Below are positions 55,155 to 64,000 of a DNA stretch of 64,000 nucleotides, piece after piece. The stretch is from PKWO01 sp036384915 (GTDB lineage: Bacteria > Pseudomonadota > Gammaproteobacteria > Burkholderiales > Burkholderiaceae_D). The stretch lies in the NCBI GenBank assembly GCA_036384915.1, contig DASVLJ010000011.1:1-64000 (forward strand). The letters run 5' to 3'. The position numbers and the translations under genes are program-made. Every line of letters starts with the position of its first letter. Within the stretch, counting starts at the first letter, position 1. Under the pieces are notes generated by a model that was not told the DNA's origin, did not search any database, and saw only the letters and a program-made list of their open reading frames with translations.

Positions 55155-56851
55155 CCCCCGCCGAACATGCCATGCTGGAGCGGCTATTTGGCGAGGCCAA
55201 GCGCCTGATCGCGGCCGGCGACAGGCACGCCGCACTTGGTGTGGCGCAGCAGGCCTGGAACCTCGCGCCGCGCCATGCCGACTGCAGCAACCTGGTCGGG
55301 CTATGCGCCATTGCCTTGGGAGACGGGCCGACGGCGGAACAATGCTGGCGGCAAGCCGTCGCTCTCAATCCGCAGACAATCGAAGCCCGTATCAATCTGG
55401 CACGCTTTTTCAGGGAATCCGGCCGCGCGAGCGAAGCGGAAGAAATGCTGCGCCAGACCCTCGCGCTTCACCCTGAGCACGCGGATGCCCACCTTCTGCT
55501 CGGCCATCTGCTTGTGATGCGCAAGGACACGGAAGCTGCGCAACACTACCGGCAGGCACTGACGCTCGATCCCGGCCTTGCCGAAGCATGGGCCAATCTG
55601 GCGCTGGAACTGGAAAAAGAGAAAAACTGGAGCGCGGCGGAAACGCATCACCGCCGCGCGCTGGCGCTGGCGCCAAGCTCCGCGCAAATCCACATTAACT
55701 TGGGCAACCTGATGGCCCGGCTGCATCGCCACGACGAAGCGCAGCACGAATACCGGAGTGCGCTGGCACAAGACCCATCGTCCGCAGTTGCGCACTCCAG
55801 TCTCGGCGTACTGCAGGCCGACCTTGGGCTTGACGCCGAAGCGGAACTGTCCTTGCGCAGCGCACTGCAATTGAATCCGGGCTACCAGTTGGCGCGCTAC
55901 AACCTGGCCTTGCTCCTGCTCGCCCAAGGAAGATTCGCGGAGGGATGGCCGCTGCATGAAGCGCGAAACCATCCGAGCCTGCCCGAGCCGAACGCGCCAG
56001 TCCCATCCCTGCCCGGCAGCCAATGGCAAGGCCAATCGCTTGCGGGGAAAAGCCTGCTGATCTGGCCCGAGCAGGGTTATGGGGACATGATACAGTTTTG
56101 CCGCTACCTGCCGCTGCTCAAAGCCGGCGGAGCGGCACGCGTCGACCTGGTGTGCCGCAAGGCGCAGGTAGCCTTGCTCAAGACGCTCGAGGGCGTGGAT
56201 AGCGTGGTCGCCCTTGACGAGGCCGGCACGCTTGTCGGAAGCCATGACTATTGGGCACTGACCATGAGCCTGCCGCTTTATTGCGGCACGACGCTTGCCG
56301 ATCTCCCCTCCTCCCTGCCCTACCTGCGTGCTCCGCAAGAGCGGATTGCGGCATGGCGCGGACGCATGCCGGGAAAATCAAATGGCAAAAAGATAGGCTT
56401 GGCATGGCGCGGCAACGTCCATCACAGCAACGACGACAAACGCTCACTACCCGATTTTTCGGTTCTTCAGCCTTTGCTGTCCGCCGAAGAGGTGACCTTC
56501 TTCAGTCTGCAGAAGGACAACCGCGAAACCTTGCCGGCGCAGGTGGTCGACCTCGGTGTGGACATTGACGATTTTGCCGACAGCGCCGCCATCGTCGAAC
56601 AGCTCGACTTGCTGATTACGGTCGATACTGCCGTCGCTCATCTGGCAGGAGCGCTGGGCAAGCCGTGCTGGATCATGCTGCCGTCCTGGCGCAGCGATTG
56701 GCGCTGGCTGCGCGGACGCAGCGACAGCCCCTGGTATCCCGGCGTGGTCCGGCTATACCGGCAAGCCGCCGGCGAAAGCTGGCAAGCCGTGGTCGCGCGT
56801 ATTTTGCACGACCTCACGCACGATCTCATACACGACCAGCAGGCGCGATAA
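55151..56851 (+). CDS. TPR protein with a GT9-like glycosyltransferase domain
   Basis: 566 residues. Seven or so TPR repeats fill residues 1-270 (examples: AWANLALELEKEKNWSAAETHHRRALALAPS). The C-terminal half (about 300-550) is a GT-B fold like glycosyltransferase family 9, with IGLAWRGNVHHSNDDKRSLP and ITVDTAVAHLAGALGKPCWIMLP. This architecture is known from sugar transfer to proteins or envelope polymers, for example flagellin or other glycans. It begins in an ATGA overlap with the PhzF gene. A paralogue lies at 62752 onwards. Confidence 0.88.
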   Translation: MTPAEHAMLERLFGEAKRLIAAGDRHAALGVAQQAWNLAPRHADCSNLVGLCAIALGDGPTAEQCWRQAVALNPQTIEARINLARFFRESGRASEAEEMLRQTLALHPEHADAHLLLGHLLVMRKDTEAAQHYRQALTLDPGLAEAWANLALELEKEKNWSAAETHHRRALALAPSSAQIHINLGNLMARLHRHDEAQHEYRSALAQDPSSAVAHSSLGVLQADLGLDAEAELSLRSALQLNPGYQLARYNLALLLLAQGRFAEGWPLHEARNHPSLPEPNAPVPSLPGSQWQGQSLAGKSLLIWPEQGYGDMIQFCRYLPLLKAGGAARVDLVCRKAQVALLKTLEGVDSVVALDEAGTLVGSHDYWALTMSLPLYCGTTLADLPSSLPYLRAPQERIAAWRGRMPGKSNGKKIGLAWRGNVHHSNDDKRSLPDFSVLQPLLSAEEVTFFSLQKDNRETLPAQVVDLGVDIDDFADSAAIVEQLDLLITVDTAVAHLAGALGKPCWIMLPSWRSDWRWLRGRSDSPWYPGVVRLYRQAAGESWQAVVARILHDLTHDLIHDQQAR

Positions 56852-56885
56852 AAAACGGCGCCCCAACCAACAGGGCGCCGTTTTT
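56848..56885. terminator. Bidirectional terminator between the TPR gene and the Mg ATPase
   Basis: A ten-base stem AACGGCGCCC / GGGCGCCGTT with a nine-base loop has A residues on its left and T residues on its right. It can end both convergent transcripts. Confidence 0.88.
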
Positions 56886-56898
56886 GCGTTCGGCAGCC

Positions 56899-59664
56899 TT
56901 ATTGCCAGCCGAAGCGCTTGGTGTACCAGCCCTTCATTGCCTGGGTCAGGGCAGCATAGGCGAGCAGGATAGGCACCAGATAGACAAAGTACATCAGGGG
57001 CAGGGCTTCGAGCTTGAAATAGTTGGCGAACGGCGACATCGGGATGAAGATGCCGACGGCCATCACCAGCGAGGTCATGCCGATCAGCGGCCAGGAGCCG
57101 CGGCTCTGGATGAATGGTATCTTTTGCGTGCGGATCATGTGCACAATCAGCGTCTGCGACAGCAAGCCTTCGATGAACCAGCCGGATTGGAACAGGGTCT
57201 GGTGCGCTTCCGAGTTGGCGCCGAAGACGTACCACATCAGAAGGAAGGTCGTCACGTCGAACACCGAGCTGATCGGCCCGAAATAGACCATGAAACGGCC
57301 GATGCCGTCGGAATTCCAGCGCTGGGGCTTGGCCAGGAACTCCTGGTCCACGTTGTCGAACGGGATGGCGATCTGCGAGATGTCGTACAGCAGGTTTTGC
57401 ACCAGCAGGTGCATCGGCAACATGGGCAGGAAGGGCAGGAAGGCGCTCGCGATCAAGACCGAGAACACGTTGCCGAAGTTCGAGCTTGCCGTCATCTTGA
57501 TGTACTTGAGCATGTTGGCGAAGGTCTTGCGTCCTTCCAGCACCCCCTCCTCCAGGATCATCAGGCTCTTTTCCAGCAGGATGATATCGGCGGCCTCCTT
57601 GGCAATATCGACCGCGGTATCGACCGAAATGCCGATATCGGCCGCGCGCAGGGCCGGCGCATCGTTGATGCCGTCGCCCATGAAGCCGACCACGTGGCCC
57701 TTGTCGTGCAGGATGCGCACGATGCGTTCCTTATGCGACGGGGTGAGCTTGGCGAAGACCGTGGTCTTTTCGACGGCAACCGCCAATTCTCCGTCGCTCA
57801 TCTTTTCCACGTTACCGCCAAGCAGCATGCCATCGACTTCCAGGCCCACCTGGCGGCAAATCTTGGCGGTGACGAGTTCGTTGTCGCCGGTGAGGATCTT
57901 GACTGAGACGCCATGCGCCTTGAGCGCTTCCAGCGCCGGCGCAGTCGATTCCTTGGGCGGATCGAGAAAGGCGATGTAGCCGACCAGGGTCAGCCCCTGT
58001 TCGTCGGCAATGCCATAGGTTTGCTTGCTCGGATCGGAATCCTTGATGCCGACCGCGACCACGCGCAAGCCCTCTTCGTTCAGTCCGGCCGTCACCTCGC
58101 GGATTCTGGCCAGCAATTCCGGCGTCAGGGGTTCTACCACGTCGCCGTGCTGCACGCGCGTGCAGATGGAGAGGATTTCCTCGACCGCGCCCTTGCAGAT
58201 CAGGATATGGTTGTCGCCGCCCTTGTTGACGACGACCGACATGCGGCGGCGCTGAAAATCGAACGGGATTTCATCGACCTTGGTGTAGTTCTTTGCCGCT
58301 TGCAGATGCTCGTGGCCTTCGGCATAGTCGAGCACCGCCACGTCGAGCAGGTTTTTCAAGCCGGTCTGGTAGTAGCTGTTCAGGTAGGCGTAATCCCAGA
58401 CCGCGTCGGATTCTTCGCCAAAGACATTGGTGTGGCGCTCAAGGAAGATCTTGTCCTGCGTCAGCGTGCCGGTCTTGTCGGTGCACAGCACGTCCATGGC
58501 GCCGAAGTTCTGGATCGCATCAAGCCGCTTGACGATGACCTTCTTGCGCGACAGCATGACGGCGCCCTTGGCCAGGGTCGAAGTCACGATCATGGGCAGC
58601 ATTTCCGGCGTCAGGCCGACTGCAACCGACAGCGCGAACAGGAAGGCTTCAAGCCAGTTGTTCTTGGTGAAGCCGTTGATCAGGAGCACCGTCGGCGTCA
58701 TCACCATCATGAAACGGATCAGCAGCCAGCTCACCTTGTTCACACCGGCCTGGAACGCCGTCGGCCCGGTTTCGACCGCCGTGACGCGCTCGGCCAGAGC
58801 ACCGAAATAGGTACGGTTGCCGGTCGATACCACCACTGCCATGGCCGAACCGCTGACCACGTTGGTGCCCATGAAGCAAAGATTGTTCAGCTCCAGCGGA
58901 TTGTCGGACTTTTCGCCGCGGTCTGTGGTGAATTTCTCCACCGGAAGCGATTCGCCCGTCATCGCCGCCTGGCTGACGAACAAGTCCTTGGCCGACAGCA
59001 CGCGCAAGTCTGCCGGAATCATGTCGCCGGCGGAAAGCCGGACGATGTCGCCCGGCACCAGCAACTTGATGGCCACCTCTTCTGTACGCGGTCCCTTCGG
59101 ATGCAGCACGGCGTGGAAGTATTTGCGCGCCTCGTCGGCCACGTCCTCTGCAATGTCGTGGCGCATGATGGAGGCGGTATTGCTGACCATCTCCTTGAGC
59201 TTGTCGGCCGCCTTGTTGGAACGGCGTTCCTGCACGAAGCGCAGGACGGTGGACAACAGCACCATCAGGCTGATGACGATGGTGGCGCGCATGTCCTCGG
59301 TCAGATAGGACACGACCGCCAGGCCGGTCAGGAGCAGGTTGAAGGGGTTGGCATAGCACTTCCACAGGTGCATCCACCACGACACTTCTTTTTCGTGGGC
59401 CACTTCGTTGTAGCCGGTCTTCTCGCGGATCGCATCGGCTTCGCTCTCGGTCAAGCCGTCCATGCGGGAGTGGAGCTTGGCCAGCAGAGCCGCCGGCTCG
59501 GCTTGCGAAGCCTCGATCAGATCGGCGGCAAGCGAGCGCGACACCTCCTTCGCCGCCGGGGCGCCGAGGAACATGTCGAGAATCGCGATGCGGCGGAAAT
59601 GGTGTTCCATGCCCCGCGCGCGAACGATATTGGCAAAGGCCTCTTTGAAGAAGTCGAATGTCAT
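56899..59664 (-). CDS. mgtA: Magnesium-translocating P-type ATPase (MgtA/MgtB type)
   Basis: 921-residue P3B-type Mg2+ importer. The phosphorylated aspartate is D396 in CTDKTGTLTQ. The TGES motif of the actuator is in MTGESLPVEKF, and the hinge GDGINDAPALRAADIGI is intact. About ten membrane helices. The N-terminal cytoplasmic extension (about 80 residues) is normal for MgtA. ATG 59664 is used. There is a long 5' region but no recognised Mg2+ riboswitch. In enterobacteria it is induced by low Mg2+; here no regulator is adjacent. Confidence 0.93.
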   Translation of the reverse strand: MTFDFFKEAFANIVRARGMEHHFRRIAILDMFLGAPAAKEVSRSLAADLIEASQAEPAALLAKLHSRMDGLTESEADAIREKTGYNEVAHEKEVSWWMHLWKCYANPFNLLLTGLAVVSYLTEDMRATIVISLMVLLSTVLRFVQERRSNKAADKLKEMVSNTASIMRHDIAEDVADEARKYFHAVLHPKGPRTEEVAIKLLVPGDIVRLSAGDMIPADLRVLSAKDLFVSQAAMTGESLPVEKFTTDRGEKSDNPLELNNLCFMGTNVVSGSAMAVVVSTGNRTYFGALAERVTAVETGPTAFQAGVNKVSWLLIRFMMVMTPTVLLINGFTKNNWLEAFLFALSVAVGLTPEMLPMIVTSTLAKGAVMLSRKKVIVKRLDAIQNFGAMDVLCTDKTGTLTQDKIFLERHTNVFGEESDAVWDYAYLNSYYQTGLKNLLDVAVLDYAEGHEHLQAAKNYTKVDEIPFDFQRRRMSVVVNKGGDNHILICKGAVEEILSICTRVQHGDVVEPLTPELLARIREVTAGLNEEGLRVVAVGIKDSDPSKQTYGIADEQGLTLVGYIAFLDPPKESTAPALEALKAHGVSVKILTGDNELVTAKICRQVGLEVDGMLLGGNVEKMSDGELAVAVEKTTVFAKLTPSHKERIVRILHDKGHVVGFMGDGINDAPALRAADIGISVDTAVDIAKEAADIILLEKSLMILEEGVLEGRKTFANMLKYIKMTASSNFGNVFSVLIASAFLPFLPMLPMHLLVQNLLYDISQIAIPFDNVDQEFLAKPQRWNSDGIGRFMVYFGPISSVFDVTTFLLMWYVFGANSEAHQTLFQSGWFIEGLLSQTLIVHMIRTQKIPFIQSRGSWPLIGMTSLVMAVGIFIPMSPFANYFKLEALPLMYFVYLVPILLAYAALTQAMKGWYTKRFGWQ

Positions 59665-60202
59665 GATGGCTTTGGCTTTCAGGATTTCTGCAATTCTATT
59701 TTGTGCCGCTTGTTTTGTCGCGCATCGAATTCGCCGAATTCGGCCGGGCAAGCGCCGGCAAGACCTGCGCCCCCCGAAATATCAGCCCTCGATATCGATG
59801 CGGCAGAGCTGGAGCGACCCGCCGGATGCTGGAGGAAAACTGAAGGTGTCCTGGAGGATGGGATAATGTTGGCCGGTCCTTGACGGCCCCGGCAAAACCG
59901 GCAGGTGCAGCAGATACGCAAGTGCCGCCCGTCATAAACGAAATGAGCGGCGAAATGGGAAGGATGAAATGAAGCTGCCCGTTTGCATAGCGCGCATTAT
60001 CGGTTAAATCGATGACAAGAATATTACCGAGGTGTGCGGACCGGCAGCCGGCGGTTGGGGTTTGCCGCGTCACAAAAGGGTTCGAACCATCAGAATTTTC
60101 AAAATAACAACATTATTTGTGTACGCAACTGATATTAAGAACTATTATCATTCCCAAAATGTGCTAGGATACAAGTATTGTCCTTGTATACGGAACCTCT
60201 GT
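59665..60202. other. Intergenic region between the Mg ATPase and feoA
   Basis: 538 bases without a supported gene. The part near the Mg ATPase is GC-rich and could be a long leader, but I see no M-box or other known riboswitch. The part near feoA (60080-60200) is AT-rich and holds the Fur-type site and a -10 hexamer TAGGAT (60165-60170). Confidence 0.5.
60131..60149 (+). promoter_or_regulatory. Fur-type site before feoA
   Basis: GATATTAAGAACTATTATC matches the 19-base Fur consensus at about 14 positions and lies about 55-70 bases before the feoA start, just upstream of a TAGGAT -10 hexamer. Iron repression of the feo operon is the natural reading. Confidence 0.6.
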
Positions 60203-60475
60203 ATGTCCGCCACCATGAACAGTCAGCAAACACCGCATCTCGCCATGCTGAAGAAGGGCGATAGCGCGACCGTGGTCGGCTTGGCTGCGGCTGAAGGCGC
60301 CGAACAACTGGCGATCAAGGTGCGCTTGCTGGAGCTGGGCTTTGCCGTCGGCGAAAAGATTCGCGTGATTGCCGAATCCTTCCCGCGCCGCGACCCGATG
60401 GCCGTGCGGGTCGGCAATACGACCTTTGCCCTGCGCCGCGCGGAAGCGGCCATGATACAGGTGATGCCAGCCTAG
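60203..60475 (+). CDS. feoA: Ferrous iron transport protein A
   Basis: 90-residue SH3-like FeoA (KKGDSATVVGLAAAEGAEQLAIKVRLLELGF, VRVGNTTFALRRAEAAMIQV). Cytoplasmic partner of FeoB. ATG 60203 is preferred, since a GGAA sequence precedes it; an internal ATG at 60215 has none. It precedes feoB by 55 bases. Confidence 0.93.
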   Translation: MSATMNSQQTPHLAMLKKGDSATVVGLAAAEGAEQLAIKVRLLELGFAVGEKIRVIAESFPRRDPMAVRVGNTTFALRRAEAAMIQVMPA

Positions 60476-60530
60476 CAGCCCTGCCGCCATTTCCAGGCTT
60501 ACCGCCTAGAGCCCGAGCTTTCCGTCTTCC

Positions 60531-62432
60531 ATGCATAGCGACTTGCCCCCGCAGCCTTTGCAAGCCTTGCGCCTGGCGCTGGTTGGCAACCCCAATTGCG
60601 GCAAGACCGCGCTGTTCAACCGCCTGACTGGTGCGCGCCAAAAAGTGGCGAACTATGCCGGCGTGACGGTCGAGCGCAAGGAAGGCCAATTTACCTCGTT
60701 CTCCGGCCGACACTATCGCGTCATCGATCTGCCCGGCACCTATAGCCTCAATGCACTCTCCCCCGATGAGGCCGTCACGCGCGACGTGCTCCTGGGCACG
60801 CAGTCGGGCGAAACACCGCCAGATGTGATCGTACTGGTGGCCGATGCGACCAACTTGCGTCTGAACCTGCGCCTGGTGCTGGAGGTGCTGCGCCTGAAGC
60901 GGCCCGCCGTGCTTGCGCTGAACATGATGGATGTGGCGCGCAAGTCCGGCCTTGTGCTCGACGTGCCGCGCCTGCGCCAGGAATTGGGCATCCCCGTGAT
61001 CGAAGCGGTGGCGATCGAGCCCAACGGCGGCGACGCCCTGATCGCGCAATTGGAAACGATGACGGCGGCAGGGCCGATCGACGTTCCCTCCGGCATCGCC
61101 ACCGAATTTCACGCCCACAACACCTCTTCGCTGGAAGCGACGCAAAATGAAGTGCGGCGCATCCTGGCATCGGTCATCAAAAAAGAAGGCGACACCAAGA
61201 GCATGGGTGACCGCATCGACGCCTTCGTGCTGCATCCGGTGCTGGGCTACGTGATCCTGGCCGTGCTGCTGTTCCTCATCTTCCAGGCCGTGTTCAGCTG
61301 GTCCGCAGTGCCGATGGATTGGATCAAGAGCGCGGTCGATGGCCTTGGCACGTCGGTTGCGGCGGTCATGCCCGAAGGCATCTTGCGCAGCCTCCTGGTC
61401 GACGGCATCCTCTCGGGCGTGGGCAGCGTGCTGGTGTTCCTGCCGCAGATCCTGATTCTGTTCCTGTTCATTCTCTCGCTGGAGGAATCCGGCTACCTGC
61501 CGCGCGCGGCCTTTCTGCTCGACCGGCTGATGGGCAGCGTGGGGCTATCCGGCCGCGCCTTCATTCCGCTGTTGTCGAGCTTCGCCTGCGCCATCCCCGG
61601 CATCATGGCCACGCGCACCATACAAAACCAGCGCGACCGCATGGCGACCATCATGATCGCGCCCCTGATGACCTGCTCGGCACGCCTGCCGGTTTATGCG
61701 CTGATCATCGGCGCCTTCATCCCGGCTCGCGCGGTCGGCATTTTCAATCTGCAAGGGCTGGTCTTGTTCCTGCTCTATGTGGCAGGCATCGTCTCGGCCA
61801 TGAGCGTGGCCTGGGTGATGAAATGGCGCCTGGGGCGCCGGCAATACCAGCCGCTGATGCTGGAATTGCCCAACTATCACTGGCCCAACCTGCGCAATCT
61901 GGCACTGGGCCTGTGGGAGCGCGCGCGCATCTTCATCACGCGCGTCGGCACCATCATCCTGGCCTTGATGGTCTTGCTGTGGTTCCTGTCGAGTTTCCCC
62001 GCCCCGCCCGAGGGTGCAACCGGCCCGGCCATCCAATACAGCCTGGCCGGCCATATCGGGCAACTGCTGCAGCACGTGTTCGCGCCGATCGGCTTCAACT
62101 GGCAAATCGCCATCGCCCTGATTCCCGGCCTGGCGGCGCGCGAAGTGGCGGTCGGCGCACTGGGCACCGTCTACGCCTTGTCCGGCGCGGAAGGCCAATT
62201 GAGCACGGCCCTGACGCCGATGATCGCCGCAAGCTGGAGCCTGCCGACCGCACTCTCCCTGTTGGCCTGGTATGTGTTCGCACCGCAGTGCGTGGCAACA
62301 CTGTCGATCGTGCGGCGTGAAACCAATTCCTGGAAGCCGCCCCTGCTCATGGCCGGCTATATGTTCACCCTGGCTTACCTGGCTTCGTTCGCCACGTACC
62401 AGCTCAGCCGCGCCGTATTGGGGGGCGCGTGA
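60531..62432 (+). CDS. feoB: Ferrous iron transport protein B
   Basis: 633 residues. The N-terminal GTPase domain has G1 GNPNCGKT (19-26), VERKEG in switch I, DLPGTYSL (G3) and NMMD (G4). The C-terminal half has about eight membrane helices with gate motifs (LSSFACAIPGIMATRTI, LIPGLAAREV). Main Fe2+ importer of many bacteria under low oxygen. The stop overlaps the next gene (TGATG). Confidence 0.96.
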   Translation: MHSDLPPQPLQALRLALVGNPNCGKTALFNRLTGARQKVANYAGVTVERKEGQFTSFSGRHYRVIDLPGTYSLNALSPDEAVTRDVLLGTQSGETPPDVIVLVADATNLRLNLRLVLEVLRLKRPAVLALNMMDVARKSGLVLDVPRLRQELGIPVIEAVAIEPNGGDALIAQLETMTAAGPIDVPSGIATEFHAHNTSSLEATQNEVRRILASVIKKEGDTKSMGDRIDAFVLHPVLGYVILAVLLFLIFQAVFSWSAVPMDWIKSAVDGLGTSVAAVMPEGILRSLLVDGILSGVGSVLVFLPQILILFLFILSLEESGYLPRAAFLLDRLMGSVGLSGRAFIPLLSSFACAIPGIMATRTIQNQRDRMATIMIAPLMTCSARLPVYALIIGAFIPARAVGIFNLQGLVLFLLYVAGIVSAMSVAWVMKWRLGRRQYQPLMLELPNYHWPNLRNLALGLWERARIFITRVGTIILALMVLLWFLSSFPAPPEGATGPAIQYSLAGHIGQLLQHVFAPIGFNWQIAIALIPGLAAREVAVGALGTVYALSGAEGQLSTALTPMIAASWSLPTALSLLAWYVFAPQCVATLSIVRRETNSWKPPLLMAGYMFTLAYLASFATYQLSRAVLGGA

Positions 62433-62722
62433 TGATCCAGGAAATCGTCGTCGGTTTGATCGTGTCAGTCGCTGCACTGGCCGTGCTCAGGCGTTATGCG
62501 CCGAATTCGCTCAAGCGAACGGCACGGATCGCCATGGTGCGCATTGCCAGGATGTTCGGCTGGAACGCGCTCGCCGACAAGCTCGGCCAGCAAGCCGAGG
62601 CTGGGGCATCCTGCGGCGACGGTTGCGGCAGCTGCGGCAGTTGCGGCCCCTCCTCCAACGAAAAAAGCGGCCCGGTGCAGTCGGTCTCCGTCGAGGACTT
62701 GAAACAGACGTTGCGCCGCTAA
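62432..62722 (+). CDS. Cys-rich small membrane protein of the feo operon (DUF6587-like)
   Basis: 96 residues. One N-terminal membrane helix (IVVGLIVSVAALAVL), a basic segment, then CGDGCGSCGSCG with four cysteines (C61, C65, C68, C71), followed by a short acidic tail. It takes the place of FeoC in the operon and resembles the DUF6587 or FeoB-associated Cys-rich proteins. The cysteines could bind an iron-sulfur cluster or metal and report on iron or oxygen, but this is inference. ATG 62432 shares a base with the feoB stop. Confidence 0.8.
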   Translation: MIQEIVVGLIVSVAALAVLRRYAPNSLKRTARIAMVRIARMFGWNALADKLGQQAEAGASCGDGCGSCGSCGPSSNEKSGPVQSVSVEDLKQTLRR

Positions 62723-62751
62723 CAGCGCAGCCGGTTCTCTTTTTGGTGCGT

Positions 62752-64000
62752 CTAGGCCATTTGAGCCGCTTGCGCCGCTTGAGTCGCTTTGTGGGCGGCT
62801 TCGGCTTCCAAGGCAATCCTCACTTCGGCTATCACGCTGTCCCAATCGCCCAGACGCGGCTGGCGGAATATCCGCATCGTGGGGTACCAGGGGCTGTCGC
62901 TGCGGTCGAGCATCCAGCGCCAGCAGGTATTGAAGCGGTTCAAGAGCCATACGGGCTTGCCGATCGCCCCGACGAGGTGCGCGCTGGATGTGTCGACGCA
63001 AATCGTCAAGTCGAGATTTTCCGCCAGCGCAGCCGTTTCCTGGAAATCGGATAATTCTGCAGCAAAATTGACAACGTGCGCGGTTACCTGCGGCGCACTC
63101 TCCATCTGGCGCGCCGATTCCTCACCAAGCTGCAGGCTGTAAAACGCGACGTTCGGCACACTGAGCAAGGGAAGCAAGCGATCAAAATGCAGGCTGCGCA
63201 TCCTGTCGTCATCCAGGCGCTGGTCGCCCGACCATACCAGACCGACCCGCAGCTTGTTTACGCCATCGAACTTCCTGCGCCAGTGCTCGATACGCTCGGG
63301 CGCAGCGCGCAAATAAGGGACCGCTGCGGGGATTGTGGCAAGTGTCGTAGCAAAAATGCCGGGCAAGCTCATGAGCGAGCAATGAAAATCGTGTTCCGGG
63401 ATCTCGTCGCCGTCGAACACGCCATGCACGCCGGTGCAAGTGGCGAACAATTGCTTTAGCGTCGGTGGCGTTTTGACCAACACCCTGGCACCGCGTTCCG
63501 CCAGCATGGAAGCGTAGCGAATGAATTGAATGGCATCGCCAAAGCCTTGCTCGTTGTAGAGGAGTATCGTCTTCGCACGCAGATCCGCTTGCCCCTGCCA
63601 GGCGGGTTTGTCGGAATTGAAACGTGGCCATCCAAGATTCCAGCGCGCTTCCCAGTCGCGCCATCCACTCGCAAATTCGCCCATTTTCAATTTCAATATG
63701 CCGAAGCTCATGCGCCCCGGGGCATAATCGGGATCGATCTGCAGAATCCGTTCGTATCTTGCCGCGGCATTCTCGCATTGCAACAGCGTGGCATGGATCG
63801 ACGCCATGCCCATCAAGGCATCGATATTGCGAGGTTCCATTGCGGCCACCAAGGAGTAGTGATCCAGGGCTTCCGTGAAATACGACATATTTTCCGGAGG
63901 CGCAGCTTGCCGCGCGCGCAATTCCATCGTCACGCCGAGATTGTGATGCGCCTGGATCGATTGCGGGTCGGTCGACAATATTGCCCGGAACAGAGATTCC
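62752..64000 (-). CDS. TPR/GT9-like glycosyltransferase, 5' end beyond the window
   Basis: At least 415 residues, open at the window edge. The first residues in the window (ESLFRAILSTDPQSIQAHHNLGV) are already inside a TPR repeat, so the true start is upstream. Two or three TPR repeats are followed by a GT-B domain similar to the gene at 55151 (AKTILLYNEQGFGDAIQFIRYASML, LRVGLVWSGDQRLDDDRMRSL, DLTICVDTSSAHLVGAIGKPVWLLNR). The C-terminus is Ala/Glu-rich. The second member of this architecture within 8 kb. Acceptor unknown. Confidence 0.85.
   Translation of the reverse strand, partial: ESLFRAILSTDPQSIQAHHNLGVTMELRARQAAPPENMSYFTEALDHYSLVAAMEPRNIDALMGMASIHATLLQCENAAARYERILQIDPDYAPGRMSFGILKLKMGEFASGWRDWEARWNLGWPRFNSDKPAWQGQADLRAKTILLYNEQGFGDAIQFIRYASMLAERGARVLVKTPPTLKQLFATCTGVHGVFDGDEIPEHDFHCSLMSLPGIFATTLATIPAAVPYLRAAPERIEHWRRKFDGVNKLRVGLVWSGDQRLDDDRMRSLHFDRLLPLLSVPNVAFYSLQLGEESARQMESAPQVTAHVVNFAAELSDFQETAALAENLDLTICVDTSSAHLVGAIGKPVWLLNRFNTCWRWMLDRSDSPWYPTMRIFRQPRLGDWDSVIAEVRIALEAEAAHKATQAAQAAQMA

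Noticed and set aside
57913..59883. A 656-codon plus-strand frame within the Mg2+ ATPase
   Set aside because: No recognisable domain. The ATPase on the minus strand carries every P-type motif.

Overview
The window is a stretch of a beta-proteobacterial chromosome, most likely Burkholderiales and probably close to Oxalobacteraceae. This rests on the moderately high GC content, the linked msrB-yciB-bolA-ppiC genes, the intact ccmABCDEFGHI cluster, the RegB/RegA-type sensor pair beside a bo-type quinol oxidase, and the homogentisate pathway. It is mostly ordinary core and metabolic sequence. I see no rRNA, tRNA, CRISPR array, prophage or insertion sequence.

Layout. 1-2.1 kb: an acyl-CoA synthetase interrupted by an in-frame stop, and a class II aldolase. 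2.2-6 kb: selO, msrB, yciB, bolA and a parvulin. 6.1-8 kb: an FNR-like palindrome followed by a tight CBS / TPM / L,D-transpeptidase operon. 8-11.6 kb: fahA and hmgA with a divergent LysR gene. 11.7-15.2 kb: three small secreted or uncertain ORFs, then TetR and two Rossmann oxidoreductases. 15.2-16.2 kb: an AT-rich gene-poor gap. 16.2-18.4 kb: a secreted sedolisin-type protease with a Thr-Pro linker. 18.6-22.6 kb: purL. 22.8-28.5 kb: small unknowns, a frameshifted fosmidomycin-resistance-type transporter with a divergent AraC regulator, and an MHS-type transporter. 28.6-35.4 kb: cyoABCD, SURF1, regB and regA in one chain of overlapping genes. 35.4-39.4 kb: LysR with a divergent MFS exporter, a CoA-transferase and a small secreted protein. 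39.4-44.3 kb: a c-di-GMP response regulator, a TSUP transporter with a DUF3300 protein, and a DUF2946-like protein. 44.4-51.6 kb: cytochrome c maturation genes on the minus strand. 51.6-56.9 kb: chemoreceptor, response regulator, Hpt protein, PhzF and a TPR-glycosyltransferase. 56.9-62.7 kb: an Mg2+ P-type ATPase and a Fur-like site before feoA-feoB-DUF6587. 62.75-64 kb: a second, 5'-truncated TPR-glycosyltransferase.

Common theme. Respiration and redox control recur: quinol oxidase with its assembly factor and redox sensor, cytochrome c maturation, ferrous iron import, methionine sulfoxide repair and SelO. Three FNR/Anr-type palindromes lie before the CBS operon, the CoA-transferase and ccmC. 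In the last two the site is placed like a class II FNR promoter relative to a -10 hexamer. Together they suggest an oxygen-responsive regulon whose members are not obviously linked by annotation. This is inference from sequence and has not been tested.
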